DNA of 47,119 nucleotides. It comes from Cocleimonas sp. GTDB taxonomy: Bacteria > Pseudomonadota > Gammaproteobacteria > Thiotrichales > Thiotrichaceae. Location of the stretch: the NCBI GenBank assembly GCA_021647365.1, contig JAKIUW010000026.1:1-47119 (forward strand), read 5' to 3'. This document shows positions 16,262-25,378 of the stretch, piece by piece. The notes beneath the pieces were generated by a model. It worked only from the letters and a program-made list of their open reading frames with translations. It was not told where the DNA came from and ran no database searches. Position 1 is the first letter of the stretch. Every line of letters begins with the position of its first letter. Made by a program: the position numbers and the translations under genes.

Positions 16262-16951
16262 ATGTCAGCTAAATACACACTAGACGCAGAAATGCGCGAT
16301 GATTTAGGTAAGGGTGCGAGCCGCCGCCTTCGTCGCGAAAATAAAATCCCTGCAGTACTTTACGGTGCGGGTCGCCCAGCTTGGTCACTCACACTAAAAG
16401 AATTCCAATTAGCACGTAACTTGCAAGAAGAAGCATTCTACGCAGCGATCATCGAATTAACACTTGATGGAAAACAACAGAAAGTTTTCTTACGTGACTT
16501 ACAACGTCATCCAGCAAAAGAGACTGTTATGCACGTTGATTTACAACGAGTAAGAGACGATGTAGAAATGACCGTTGTGCTACCGCTTCACTACCTTAAC
16601 GAAGACATCGCACATGGTGTTAAGATTGAAGGTGGACAGATCATGCATAACGCTGTTGATATTGAGATTACCTGTCTTCCTGGTGTGTTACCTGAGGCCA
16701 TAGAAGTGGATATGGCTGACATCAAGCTGGGTGAATCAGTTCACTTATCAAGTGTTAAATTACCAGAAGGTGTTGTATCTACACAGTTATCTTACGGTGA
16801 AGATCATGATCAGCCAATCGCTTCTATTATAATGCCTAAAGCAGTTGAAGTTATTGAAGATGAAGCACCAGAAGCACCTGAGACTGAAAGTGAAACAGGT
16901 GGTGATGACGCTGCTGAAGGCGGAGATGCTGCTGAGGGTGAAGCTGAATAA
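16262..16951 (+). CDS. rplY: Large-subunit ribosomal protein bL25, long (CTC/TL5) form
   Basis: This 229-residue protein starts at ATG 16262 behind TTGGAGACAATT; a longer frame reaches back to 16208 but lacks a ribosome site and adds a non-family hydrophobic stretch. The N-terminal ~95 residues are the 5S rRNA-binding L25 domain (GKGASRRLRRENKIPAVLYG). The following TL5-type beta domain (about 100-195) is present in the general-stress CTC form. The last ~35 residues are an acidic Glu/Asp/Gly/Ala tail. The order prs-rplY-pth-ychF is conserved in many gammaproteobacteria. pth follows after 24 bp. Confidence 0.95.
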   Translation: MSAKYTLDAEMRDDLGKGASRRLRRENKIPAVLYGAGRPAWSLTLKEFQLARNLQEEAFYAAIIELTLDGKQQKVFLRDLQRHPAKETVMHVDLQRVRDDVEMTVVLPLHYLNEDIAHGVKIEGGQIMHNAVDIEITCLPGVLPEAIEVDMADIKLGESVHLSSVKLPEGVVSTQLSYGEDHDQPIASIIMPKAVEVIEDEAPEAPETESETGGDDAAEGGDAAEGEAE

Positions 16952-16975
16952 AGCTTCATTTTTGAGAGGCAAACT

Positions 16976-17545
16976 ATGTCTATCACACTTATTATCGGCT
17001 TGGGAAACCCTGGCGATAAATACACCAAAACCCGACACAATGTCGGGTTTTGGTTTATTGATGAATTAGCAAATCATTATGGCGCTAACTTTAAGGTAGA
17101 AAGTAAATTTTCTGGCGAAGTGGCTAAAGCGAATATTGAAGGTCATAGTGTATGGTTATTAAAACCATCAACCTTTATGAATCGTAGTGGTTTAGCGGCG
17201 CATCAAATTTCATCATTTTATAAAATCCCTGTAGATCAAGTGCTGGTCGCTTATGACGAGTTAGATTTACCCGTGGGAACAGTTCGCTTGAAAGTGAGCG
17301 GTGGCCATGGTGGGCATAATGGCTTGCGTGATTTACACGCTCAAATCACAAAAGAATATACACGCTTACGTTTTGGTATCGGTCATCCTGGAGATAGCCG
17401 AAAAGTAGCAGACTATGTTTTGTCTCGCCCCAGCCAGGATGATGAAATATCCATTCAAAACACCATTGATAAGACGATTGCAGAAATCGATAAAATTATC
17501 AGCGGTGACACTCAAAAAGCAATGAATACATTACACACTGATTAG
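16976..17545 (+). CDS. pth: Peptidyl-tRNA hydrolase
   Basis: This 189-residue enzyme releases peptides from prematurely dissociated peptidyl-tRNA. Family residues visible are GLGNPG (8-13, including N11), TRHNVGFW (19-26, catalytic H21), the FMNRSG stretch near residue 67, and DELDLPVG near 92. The length is close to E. coli Pth (194). The ATG follows GAGAGGCAAACT. A perfect 14-bp inverted repeat (17024-17054) sits inside the codons of the catalytic TRHN motif. Co-transcription with rplY and ychF is likely. Confidence 0.97.
   Translation: MSITLIIGLGNPGDKYTKTRHNVGFWFIDELANHYGANFKVESKFSGEVAKANIEGHSVWLLKPSTFMNRSGLAAHQISSFYKIPVDQVLVAYDELDLPVGTVRLKVSGGHGGHNGLRDLHAQITKEYTRLRFGIGHPGDSRKVADYVLSRPSQDDEISIQNTIDKTIAEIDKIISGDTQKAMNTLHTD
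17024..17054 (+). promoter_or_regulatory. Perfect 14-bp hairpin inside the 5' part of pth
   Basis: ACCAAAACCCGACA (17024-17037) and TGTCGGGTTTTGGT (17041-17054) are exact complements around the 3-nt loop CAA, and TT follows. It begins 49 bp into the coding sequence, over codons 17-27. It resembles a terminator stem with a weak U tract and could lower or tune pth-ychF expression, or be a coding coincidence. Confidence 0.55.
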
Positions 17546-17588
17546 TATAAATACTAATTAGCAGAAAATAAATTATAGGAATAGAACC

Positions 17589-18680
17589 ATGGGTTTTAAA
17601 TGTGGCATCGTAGGTCTTCCCAATGTAGGAAAATCCACACTTTTTAATGCGCTGACCAAAGCGGGCATCGCAGCAGAAAACTACCCATTTTGTACGATTG
17701 AGCCAAACGTTGGCATTGTTCCAGTGCCTGATCCACGTATGGATGCTTTGGCAAAAATAGTCAGCCCTGAGCGTTGCTTGCCAACGACGATGGAATTTGT
17801 TGATATTGCAGGCTTGGTTGAAGGTGCCGCTTCTGGCGAAGGTTTAGGCAATAAATTTTTGTCTCATATTCGTGAAACTGATGCTATCGCGCAAGTTGTA
17901 AGATGTTTTGATGATGATGATGTAGTGCATGTGGATGGCAAGATTGATCCGCTCTCAGATATCGATACTATCAATACAGAACTGGCACTCGCAGATTTGG
18001 ATTCTGTCGAAAAAGCCATCATTCGCACCACCAAAGCAACGCGCTCTGGAGATAAAGACGCTATTAAACTGCTAGCGCTACTTGAGGCTATTCAAGCCAA
18101 GCTGGCAGATGGTCAATCAGCACGCTCTGCAGGCATTGATAAGGAAGATATGCCTTTGTTGCAAGAGCTTCAACTGATCACCATAAAGCCTATTCTATTT
18201 GTTGCTAATGTTGCAGAAGATGGATTTGAGAATAATCCTTACCTTGACTCCGTAACAGAGTACGCCAAAAAAGAAGGCGCAGAAGTCGTTGCCGTTAGTG
18301 CAGAAATGGAAGCAGAGATGTCAACGCTGGATGATGATGAACGTAATGAGTTCTTGGCAGAGATGGGCTTAACCGAGCCAGGTCTAAACCGTGTGATCAA
18401 CGCAGGCTATCAGCTACTAAATTTACAAACATTCTTCACTGCAGGCGTAAAAGAAGTGCGCGCATGGACGGTTAAAGAAGGCGCAACCGCACCCAACGGC
18501 GCAGGTAAAATCCATACAGATTTTGAAAAAGGCTTTATTCGTGCCGAAGTTGTTGCCTATGATGATTTCATCGAATGCGAAGGTGAACAGGGCGCGAAGG
18601 ATGCAGGTAAGTGGCGTTTGGAAGGTAAGGAATACATCTTACACGAAGGGGATGTGGTACATTTTCGCTTCAACGTCTGA
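17589..18680 (+). CDS. ychF: YchF/OLA1-type ATPase (Obg-related)
   Basis: This 363-residue P-loop protein has G1 motif GLPNVGKS (9-16), switch region FCTIEPNVGIVPVPDPR, G3-like DIAGLVEGA (about 69-77), a coiled-coil insertion (about 125-165), and a C-terminal TGS domain (about 278-361, ending GDVVHFRFNV). YchF prefers ATP over GTP and associates with ribosomes and stress responses. Length equals E. coli YchF (363). It follows pth by 43 bp, as in most gammaproteobacteria. No clear terminator is seen downstream. Confidence 0.96.
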   Translation: MGFKCGIVGLPNVGKSTLFNALTKAGIAAENYPFCTIEPNVGIVPVPDPRMDALAKIVSPERCLPTTMEFVDIAGLVEGAASGEGLGNKFLSHIRETDAIAQVVRCFDDDDVVHVDGKIDPLSDIDTINTELALADLDSVEKAIIRTTKATRSGDKDAIKLLALLEAIQAKLADGQSARSAGIDKEDMPLLQELQLITIKPILFVANVAEDGFENNPYLDSVTEYAKKEGAEVVAVSAEMEAEMSTLDDDERNEFLAEMGLTEPGLNRVINAGYQLLNLQTFFTAGVKEVRAWTVKEGATAPNGAGKIHTDFEKGFIRAEVVAYDDFIECEGEQGAKDAGKWRLEGKEYILHEGDVVHFRFNV

Positions 18681-18817
18681 TTTTTACTGCTTGGAAAATC
18701 CTAGCAGGCTGTTGAAATTAGCCCGTATTTAATTAAAGCTCCTTTTCTTTGGTGAAAGTTTTGATATTTTAATTTATTTAGGAATATTCACTCATTTTTA
18801 GCTCTATAAATTGATAT

Positions 18818-18836
18818 TTACCCCCCACTTTTTCGG
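18818..18836 (-). repeat. Degenerate G-tract repeat
   Basis: Read on the minus strand, GAAAAAGTGGGGGG followed by TAA matches the core of the repeat, but the TGTGC end is lost. It is counted as a decayed copy only. Confidence 0.4.
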
Positions 18837-18850
18837 GCTTATACCAATTT

Positions 18851-18994
18851 TTAGGCGTACCGCTCCTGTAAATTACTTATTCGTATTAAATTCCAATCTA
18901 TCATAGTCAGCTGAAAAAGGTGGTTCGTATTGGCTAATCCATGTTGTTTAATTTGGCGTATGTAAGATTTGTTTTTTCGTGTAGTTGATGTCAT
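18851..18994 (-). pseudogene. Transposase C-terminal fragment (DDE type) or small ORF
   Basis: A 47-residue frame starts with ATG, preceded by GAGGTAAAT. Its end, HLFQLTMIDWNLIRISNL, resembles the C-terminal helix of DDE transposases of the IS4/IS5/IS1182 type (pattern LTxxxxNLxRxxNL). No catalytic residues are included. The good ribosome site leaves open that a short protein is made, but the IS-like flank favours a remnant. Confidence 0.4.
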
Positions 18995-19145
18995 ATTTAC
19001 CTCGATAAGTGATTAAAGTATCTCTTATCAATGTGTGTAAATCTATCAACCTAGAACAGTATTATGCATTGATAAAATGTAAACTAATTAGTAAATCTTA
19101 TGAGAATTCCTTGTTTTTGATTGACTTTGAACAGAGTGTTTACCA

Positions 19146-20738
19146 TCAAACTAGACCTTTGCTCTCTCTGAACTCATCATAAGTACCTTCAAAAGCCGTC
19201 ATCTTTTTGTCTTTGATTTCCAGCACACGATTAGCAAGTGTTGATACAAACTCGCGGTCATGGCTGACAAAAATCAAGGTGCCTTCATACTCTTTTAATG
19301 CGTTATTTAACGCTTCGATGGCTTCCATATCCATGTGGTTGGTTGGCTCATCCATAATCAAAACATTGGTGTCTTGCATCATTAGTTTGCCAAACAATAG
19401 GCGGTTCTTTTCTCCGCCTGAACAGACCTTGGCTTTCTTTAAATAATCATCTTCGGTAAATAATAAACGTCCTAACAATCCGCGAACCTTTAGGTCATCA
19501 TGCTTGGGGGTACGCCATTGCATCATCCAGTCAAACAAGGTCAGATCGTTATCAAAATCTAGCGTATTATCTTGTGGGCAGTAACCAACGACTGCATTTT
19601 CTGACCATTTATAACTACCACCGTTTGGCGTGAATTGATCCATTAGGCAGCGCAGAAAAGTCGTTTTTCCTGTGCCATTATCACCTAATACCGCTACACG
19701 AGAGCCTGCATCAAGGATTACGTCATTACTGGTAAACAATGGCGCTCCATTAAAGCCATGCGATAGTTCTTCTATGACTAGGGCATTACAGTGTAATTTT
19801 TTATGTTGTTTGAAGTTAAGTATCGGTGTTTTTCTACTTGATGACTTAACATCATCTAGCTTAATTTTATCCAGTTTTTTAGCACGGGAACTTGCCTGTT
19901 TGGCTTTAGATGCATTCGCGCCAAAGCGGTTTACGAAGTCTTGTAGCTCTGCAATTTCCGCGCTCTTTTTGCTGTTACCTGCGAGTAACTGTTCACGTAT
20001 CAGGCTTGATGCAGCTTGGAAATACTCATAGTTACCGGGGTAGATGCGTAGTTCACCATAATCAATATCGGCCATGTGAGTGCAGACTGAATTCAAAAAA
20101 TGTCTATCGTGCGAGATAATCACCATGGTACACGTGCGTTTATTCAGCTCGGTGCTCAACCAATTAATGGTTTCGATATCCAAGTTGTTGGTTGGCTCAT
20201 CAAGTAGCAAAATATCGGGGTTGGCGAACAAGGCCTGCGCAAGTAACACACGTAGTTTTCGACCAGGAGCAACTTCACTCATTAGCCCAAAATGTAGTGA
20301 TTCTTCGATGCCCGCATTGAGTAAAATATCACCTGCGCGACTTTCTGCCGTGTAGCCATCCATCTCGGCAAACTCAGCCTCAAGGTTGCCCACTTTTATA
20401 CCATCGGCATCAGACATTTCAGGCAAGCCATAGATACGCTCACGTTCACACTTGATGTCCCATAGTTCTCTATCACCCATAATCACCGCATCAATAACAG
20501 TGTGTGTTTCAAACGCGAATTGATCCTGACTTAAGATGCCTAGCTTTTCACCTGGAGTAATTGAGATATTACCCGAGCTTGGTTCTAACTCACCGCTCAT
20601 GATTTTCATTAGTGTGGATTTTCCACAGCCGTTAGCGCCAATTAAGCCGTAGCGGTTGCCGTTATCAAATTTAGCTGAAATGTTTTCAAAAAGAGGCTCT
20701 GAGCCAAATTGCATGGTGATATTTGCTGTAGAAATCAA
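19146..20738 (-). CDS. ybiT: ABC-F family ATPase YbiT
   Basis: This 530-residue soluble protein has two ABC domains and no membrane segments. Walker A motifs are GANGCGKST (about 34-42) and GDNGTGKTT near residue 356. The first signature is degenerate (APGRKLRVLLAQAL), as in YbiT, and the second is normal (CSGGEKNRLLFGKL). The inter-domain linker (about 235-305) is Lys/Ala-rich. ABC-F proteins bind the ribosomal E site and modulate translation. The start is TTG at 20738: MISTANITMQFGSEPLFE aligns well with the E. coli YbiT N-terminus; the next ATG (20714) would cut the first strand. Confidence 0.93.
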   Translation of the reverse strand: MISTANITMQFGSEPLFENISAKFDNGNRYGLIGANGCGKSTLMKIMSGELEPSSGNISITPGEKLGILSQDQFAFETHTVIDAVIMGDRELWDIKCERERIYGLPEMSDADGIKVGNLEAEFAEMDGYTAESRAGDILLNAGIEESLHFGLMSEVAPGRKLRVLLAQALFANPDILLLDEPTNNLDIETINWLSTELNKRTCTMVIISHDRHFLNSVCTHMADIDYGELRIYPGNYEYFQAASSLIREQLLAGNSKKSAEIAELQDFVNRFGANASKAKQASSRAKKLDKIKLDDVKSSSRKTPILNFKQHKKLHCNALVIEELSHGFNGAPLFTSNDVILDAGSRVAVLGDNGTGKTTFLRCLMDQFTPNGGSYKWSENAVVGYCPQDNTLDFDNDLTLFDWMMQWRTPKHDDLKVRGLLGRLLFTEDDYLKKAKVCSGGEKNRLLFGKLMMQDTNVLIMDEPTNHMDMEAIEALNNALKEYEGTLIFVSHDREFVSTLANRVLEIKDKKMTAFEGTYDEFRESKGLV

Positions 20739-20961
20739 AGGAAAGTCCGAGGTGTATAGAATTAAGGTGGCGTATTCTACAGGCTTATTGTTTTTGAGTA
20801 TATGGTTGGCTTTATTCTTTGGTGAAAGAGGAGGTGGGGCAGGTTAAAGGGTAAGCTATAATTTTGATTATCACCGTCTTTTGCTGGTTTTTTAAATCCC
20901 CTCAGTCTCCCTTTTATCTAAGGGGGGGATATGCATTGTTATAATCGTTAACTACTGTACT

Positions 20962-22161
20962 TTAGAAAGTAAAATTTACCGCGCTTGAACCAGCCATAGC
21001 CATTGCTTTAGCTTTCTCAACGGTCTCATCTCTTGCCAAAACCACGCCCATGCGACGTTCACCTTGAACCTCTGGCTTACCAAACAATCGCACTTGGGTA
21101 TTAGGTTGTTGCAGTGCTTTATCAATATTGTTGAATATCACTTGCTTTGAATTACCTTCTGGCAAAATTACGCTACTAGCAGATGGACCGTGAAAGTGGA
21201 TATTAGGAATGGGTAATCCCAAAATTGCACGTGCGTGTAATGCAAATTGCGATAGGTCTTGCGAGATCATCGTTACCATGCCTGTGTCGTGTGGGCGTGG
21301 TGATACTTCACTGAAAATAACCTCGTCGCCTTTAATGAAAAGCTCAACACCAAAAATGCCACGACCTCCAAGTGCGTTAGTTACCTTTTCTGCTATCTCT
21401 CGTGATTTGGCTAAAGCAGATTCTGTCATCTGCTGGGGTTGCCATGATTGACGGTAATCGCCGTTGACTTGAACATGACCGATTGGCTCGCAGAAGCTTG
21501 TGACTGTTTCTTCGCCTCCGTTAAGGTGTCTAACTGTTAGTTGCGTAATCTCATAATCAAAATCCACAAAACCTTCGACAATGACTTTACCCGCGCCTGT
21601 GCGTCCGCCTTCTTGTGCGTAGTTCCACGAGGTTTCTATATCTGCTTCTGATTGAATAGTGCTTTGACCTTTGCCCGATGAACTCATAATGGGTTTAATC
21701 ACACAAGGAATACCTACTTCTTTAACTGCCGCATCAAATTCTTCACGGGTTTCTGCGAATTTGTAAGGCGATGTTTTGATCTCTAGCTCTTCTGCTGCTA
21801 AGCGACGAATACCTTCACGATTCATGGTGAGTTTTGCAGCATTTGCGGTGGGTATTACGTGGAAGCCTTCGTTTTCTAACTCAACCAATGTATCAGTAGC
21901 AATCGCCTCAATTTCAGGGACGATGTAATCAGGCTTTTCTTGCTCGATAATTTTGCGTAATGCTGCACCATCAGTCATCGAAACACAGTGGCTACGATGT
22001 GCCACTTGCATCGCAGGAGAGTCAGGATAACGATCAAGCACAATCAGCTCCGCGCCATAACGTTGTAATTCAATCACCACTTCTTTACCAAGCTCGCCGC
22101 CTCCGCAGAATAGAACTTTGGTTGCTGTTGGGGATAGTGGGGTTCCTATATTGATGGTCAT
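20962..22161 (-). CDS. purT: Formate-dependent phosphoribosylglycinamide formyltransferase
   Basis: This 399-residue ATP-grasp enzyme uses formate and ATP to formylate GAR in purine synthesis. Motifs are VLFCGGGELGKEVVIELQR near the N-terminus, the ATP-grasp segment KPIMSSSGKGQS (about 156-167), and the metal/ATP-binding GVELFIKGDEVIFSEVSPRPHDTG (in two parts, about 270-295). The length is close to E. coli PurT (392). The start ATG has TGGAGAAATC before it. A single G-tract repeat lies 19 bp upstream. ppnP lies further upstream on the same strand. Confidence 0.96.
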   Translation of the reverse strand: MTINIGTPLSPTATKVLFCGGGELGKEVVIELQRYGAELIVLDRYPDSPAMQVAHRSHCVSMTDGAALRKIIEQEKPDYIVPEIEAIATDTLVELENEGFHVIPTANAAKLTMNREGIRRLAAEELEIKTSPYKFAETREEFDAAVKEVGIPCVIKPIMSSSGKGQSTIQSEADIETSWNYAQEGGRTGAGKVIVEGFVDFDYEITQLTVRHLNGGEETVTSFCEPIGHVQVNGDYRQSWQPQQMTESALAKSREIAEKVTNALGGRGIFGVELFIKGDEVIFSEVSPRPHDTGMVTMISQDLSQFALHARAILGLPIPNIHFHGPSASSVILPEGNSKQVIFNNIDKALQQPNTQVRLFGKPEVQGERRMGVVLARDETVEKAKAMAMAGSSAVNFTF

Positions 22162-22180
22162 GATTTCTCCATTTACCTAT

Positions 22181-22203
22181 CATGTAAAAGTGGGGGGGTG
22201 TGC
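22181..22203 (+). repeat. Single G-tract repeat (7 G) between ppnP and purT
   Basis: This is a perfect consensus copy. It lies on the plus strand although both flanking genes are on the minus strand, so its orientation follows the strand rather than the genes. Confidence 0.9.
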
Positions 22204-22229
22204 TTTTGGGTATTATCTATAGCTCGTGA

Positions 22230-22511
22230 TCAGCCGTAAAGGCATAAATATGCTGTTTCTTCTTTGATTGTTACACCAAACGAGCTATTCGCTTCAACAT
22301 CAAAGGATTCACCCGTAATAAAGGTGTGTGTTTCATTGGCTCCTTCAAACTTGATTATCATCGCGCCAGAAACCACGGTCATTTTTTCTTTGTCATCCGT
22401 GTTAAAAACGTAATCACCAATTGCCATCACACCAACCGTACCGGGCAAATTGGCTGTCTGAAAAGCGATGGACTTCACTTTTCCATCAAAGTATTCATTG
22501 GTTTTGAACAT
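22230..22511 (-). CDS. ppnP: Pyrimidine/purine nucleoside phosphorylase (DUF1255, YaiE/PpnP)
   Basis: This 93-residue cupin-fold protein cleaves nucleosides with phosphate. The start is set at ATG 22511 (MFKTNEYFDGKVKSIAFQ), matching the family's start. The longer frame to 22592 adds a non-family hydrophobic extension. Typical features are GTVGVMAIGDYVFNT and the C-terminal cupin strands with ETAYLCLYG at the end. It lies near purT on the same strand (68-bp gap holding a G-tract repeat), consistent with purine salvage and synthesis. Confidence 0.88.
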   Translation of the reverse strand: MFKTNEYFDGKVKSIAFQTANLPGTVGVMAIGDYVFNTDDKEKMTVVSGAMIIKFEGANETHTFITGESFDVEANSSFGVTIKEETAYLCLYG

Positions 22512-22625
22512 GGGAATCTCAGGGTTTAGAATTATGGTAAGACAGTTTAGCAGGGAAATTGTTAATTTTAAATAATTGAGAAAATTTCCCAACTTAAGCA
22601 GGGACTCTTGAGGTACTTTTAGGAA

Positions 22626-23750
22626 TTATGCGTGCTTAATCACTAGTTGATTTGTTTTACCTACCATTAATTCGATAGTCATCCATAGACGCTTGAAAAC
22701 ATTTTCTTGTCGATAAGGTAGATTATGTTTTTTGCAAATCTGTTTAACGATGGGCTGCATTTCTTGATAATGATTGAGTGGTATCGAGGGAAATAAATGA
22801 TGCTCCACCTGATAATTTAACCAGCCATGCATAAAGTCAACTTGATCTGATCCTGTGTTGTAGTTCACTGTGCCAATTATTTGACGTAAGTAAAATTCGC
22901 CTCGGCTTTTGCTAGGCTCTTCAAAGCGGTAAATATCTTCAGCAGAATGATTGGGAATAATAACGAAGAATGAATGCAAGTTAGTAAAAATCTCCGCCAA
23001 TAATGATGCCATTAAAACATTGATAACCGCATCTGTTCCCAAGGGTAGAAATAATAAAGGCATAAATACAAAACGAAAACCAATATAAGGCAGGTAGCAA
23101 CGCGTCCATAAACGGAAGCCATCTTCAGAGAAAGGGCTCCATGCGCCTAGTCGTATAAAACTTTTGTGCTGTGTTTCGCCACGTTTTTTTCTTTCAAAAT
23201 TTGCCTGCATTTTTAATGTTTGAGGTGCGTAATAAGCCACTTTCCAGATACCTGCAAAGCCGATGACGATAACGTACCGAAGCCAGATGGGTATATTGGA
23301 CTCGCGTAACCATTTTAAGTTGAGTTCGACGTTATCGGGATCAGAATCTTCGCCTAGGTTGTAATGATGTTTTTTATTGTGTTCAAAATCCCACGCTTTG
23401 GGTTCTATCCAATCTAACCAATCAATGATTCTGCGCCATCCTTTTGCAAAGCCTTTGCGCGTGTAGCGTGTTGGTACATCAGGCACTTTATCGTAAGCAC
23501 CGTGCATAACAGGGTGAGCCACATTAGCCCAACGGCTGATATTGCCGATACTGATTAAGAAAGCACCGATAATATTAAAAGGGAATATCCAAGCCATAGA
23601 ATAGCCAAGAATTGCTGAAATTCGTCCCCACCATTCAACCTTTCTAAGGTGTTTTAAATCTTCAGCAGTGGGCTTTCCGATAGACTCTTTAATGGCATCG
23701 ATGTCTTTTGCGAGCTGTTTTTGGTCTACTTGAGCGTATTCAATCTGCAT
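22626..23750 (-). CDS. Membrane fatty acid desaturase
   Basis: This 374-residue integral-membrane di-iron desaturase shows three His boxes: HPVMH (about 79-83), HNKKHH (about 123-128), and QVEHH within NYQVEHHLFPSIP (about 312-324). There are four or more hydrophobic segments. The QVEHHLFP form of the last box is typical of acyl-lipid desaturases. It introduces a double bond into membrane acyl chains; regiospecificity cannot be read from sequence. Downstream of the ECF sigma/anti-sigma pair on the same strand, but with a 192-bp gap, so co-regulation is only possible. Confidence 0.85.
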   Translation of the reverse strand: MQIEYAQVDQKQLAKDIDAIKESIGKPTAEDLKHLRKVEWWGRISAILGYSMAWIFPFNIIGAFLISIGNISRWANVAHPVMHGAYDKVPDVPTRYTRKGFAKGWRRIIDWLDWIEPKAWDFEHNKKHHYNLGEDSDPDNVELNLKWLRESNIPIWLRYVIVIGFAGIWKVAYYAPQTLKMQANFERKKRGETQHKSFIRLGAWSPFSEDGFRLWTRCYLPYIGFRFVFMPLLFLPLGTDAVINVLMASLLAEIFTNLHSFFVIIPNHSAEDIYRFEEPSKSRGEFYLRQIIGTVNYNTGSDQVDFMHGWLNYQVEHHLFPSIPLNHYQEMQPIVKQICKKHNLPYRQENVFKRLWMTIELMVGKTNQLVIKHA

Positions 23751-23942
23751 GTCTTTGTAATCTTCAAGATACGAAAGGCGGGACTATATAGAACTAGAAA
23801 CTTTATTGTATTGATTTCTGTTAATTCATTCTCTTTTTTTGAAATATCTTTTATTTTTATTGAGCGAAGTTTGCCAAGTTTATCTGTTAATTGTGTTTTG
23901 TATAATGGGTATTAGGTTAGGGATGCTAAGTGTTAATGCACT

Positions 23943-24716
23943 TTAGCTATTATTATCCATCTGCGAAAGCGCACTCAAAGCAGCTGCATTCAAATCAGCT
24001 TTATCAATAGCGCCAATAATCACATAGCTCAATCCATTTTTTGACCACGTTACGTAGGGCAAACCTCTAGATGTTCCAGTTTTTGGTAAAGAATCAGTAG
24101 AGTTCTCTTTGAGAATACATAAAGCAACGGGACGACCATTCTTAGGCAAGTAGGCAAGTTGAACTAACGTTCTGCCATTTGAATCTAAAATCTGTCCTCG
24201 TTTGAAGTCTAAATTTTGGGCAGTGAGATCAGGAATGGTTATTTGGCTTTTAAGCTGAGTACTTAAATCATGCGTAAGTTTTTTTACTTCTTCAGGGCTT
24301 GCATGGCTGTGGTTTACAGTTTCACGGATATAAAGCAAATGATAATCAGCGACTTGAACGATCCAATTATTATGGTTTTCAGTCTTAGCGTTTAGTGCAA
24401 AAAAAGTCAGTATTACACCTAGTAATAGTGAAGCGACTAATGAGGTTGGCCAAAGCCATTTTGAATTATTTGAGGCATGATCTTGTTGCTGTGCATGAGA
24501 GCTGGGCATTACAGGTGTCTCATTCTTTTTATCACCATCTAATAGAAATCCAAATGAATCTTTAAACGGTAAATCACTTGCTTTTAACTGATCTAGAAAA
24601 GCGAGTGCTTCGTCATTGCTAGCGAGTAAATTTTCAACTTCTGTACGTTCTTCAGCGTCCAATGCATTGTCAGCATAGGCAATTAATTTATCAAAATGTG
24701 GCGGTAATTTATTCAT
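23943..24716 (-). CDS. Putative transmembrane anti-sigma factor
   Basis: This 257-residue protein has an N-terminal cytoplasmic helical part (FDKLIAYADNALDAEERTEV, about 8-27, the usual start of anti-sigma domains, here without a zinc His-Cys-Cys set), one membrane segment (about 88-111), and a periplasmic domain with a YLPKNGRPVALCIL segment. Such proteins bind and silence their cognate ECF sigma. It starts 11 bp after the sigma gene ends. AGGA directly abuts the ATG, so translation probably depends on coupling to the sigma gene. The specific signal is unknown. Confidence 0.8.
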   Translation of the reverse strand: MNKLPPHFDKLIAYADNALDAEERTEVENLLASNDEALAFLDQLKASDLPFKDSFGFLLDGDKKNETPVMPSSHAQQQDHASNNSKWLWPTSLVASLLLGVILTFFALNAKTENHNNWIVQVADYHLLYIRETVNHSHASPEEVKKLTHDLSTQLKSQITIPDLTAQNLDFKRGQILDSNGRTLVQLAYLPKNGRPVALCILKENSTDSLPKTGTSRGLPYVTWSKNGLSYVIIGAIDKADLNAAALSALSQMDNNS

Positions 24717-24727
24717 TCCTAAAAATT

Positions 24728-25270
24728 CTAGCCTTTATGTTCTTTGAACTCTATCACGTTAGAGCTTTGATTTTCATCAGATAAATTATTAGCAAGCGTA
24801 ATGCGTGCTCTGGCTAATCGGCTCATCAATGTTCCTGTAGGGATGGTGAGTATATCAGCCGCCTCTTGATATTTTAATCCCTCAACATAAACCAAAAGAA
24901 TCGCTTCTCGCTGATCTTCCGATAGATTCATTACTTCTTTAAACACTTGATTGAGTAAAAAAGTCCCTTCCATGTTTTTTATTGCGGCGTTATCAATGAG
25001 TGCTTGCACATTGTCGGTTATTCCATTGCCCTGTCGTGTGCTACGAGAACGTATTTCATTCTTCCAAATCGAACTCATAATGGTGAACGCCCAACGGTCT
25101 AGATGGGTATTTTCCTGCCATTGGTGTTGTTTGTTTATGGCGCGCTCTAGGGTTGCTTGTAATAAATCGTCTGCATCTTCTTTTATTGTGGTCAACACAA
25201 TGGCATACCGTCTCAGCCGTGGGATGAGTGAACTGATTTGTTTTGAGAAGTTGTCTTTTTTGTTAATCAC
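24728..25270 (-). CDS. ECF (group IV) RNA polymerase sigma factor
   Basis: This 180-residue sigma factor has region 2 (about 14-80, with DADDLLQATLERA for core binding and WAFTIMSSIWKNEIRSR for -10 recognition) and region 4 (about 118-165, LSEDQREAILLVYVEGLKYQEAADIL plus the helix-turn-helix GTLMSRLARAR; together about 40 residues). The start is GTG at 25270. It precedes the anti-sigma gene, and a YceI gene diverges from it. The 108-bp shared upstream region is a natural place for its own target promoter, though I cannot define one with confidence. Confidence 0.9.
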   Translation of the reverse strand: MINKKDNFSKQISSLIPRLRRYAIVLTTIKEDADDLLQATLERAINKQHQWQENTHLDRWAFTIMSSIWKNEIRSRSTRQGNGITDNVQALIDNAAIKNMEGTFLLNQVFKEVMNLSEDQREAILLVYVEGLKYQEAADILTIPTGTLMSRLARARITLANNLSDENQSSNVIEFKEHKG

Positions 25271-25378
25271 AAAATAAGTGTAGTCACTTTTTTATAACGT
25301 GAGGGACTTTTTTTTGGATTGGCGTGTTTAGCTATTGATGCTTTCATCAAAAACTTTACAAAATCAAAGGAGTCTTAC

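Larger units (their letters stand above)
18681..19145. other. Gene-poor region with IS debris between ychF and ybiT
   Basis: This 465-bp stretch contains AGGCTGTTGAAA (about 18704-18715), which resembles the end of several IS elements, a degenerate reverse G-tract repeat (18818-18836), a short minus-strand transposase-like fragment (18851-18994), and at its right edge the 22-bp sequence shared with 7069-7090. A 14-bp sequence TTCTTTGGTGAAAG (18745-18758) recurs at 20815-20828. Together this suggests decayed mobile DNA. Confidence 0.45.

Noticed and set aside
20880..20935. CCCCTCAGTCTCCC with AAGGGGGGG near 20900-20930 as another copy of the G-tract repeat
   Set aside because: It lacks the GTAAAA and TGTGC parts; the shared feature is only the G-run.
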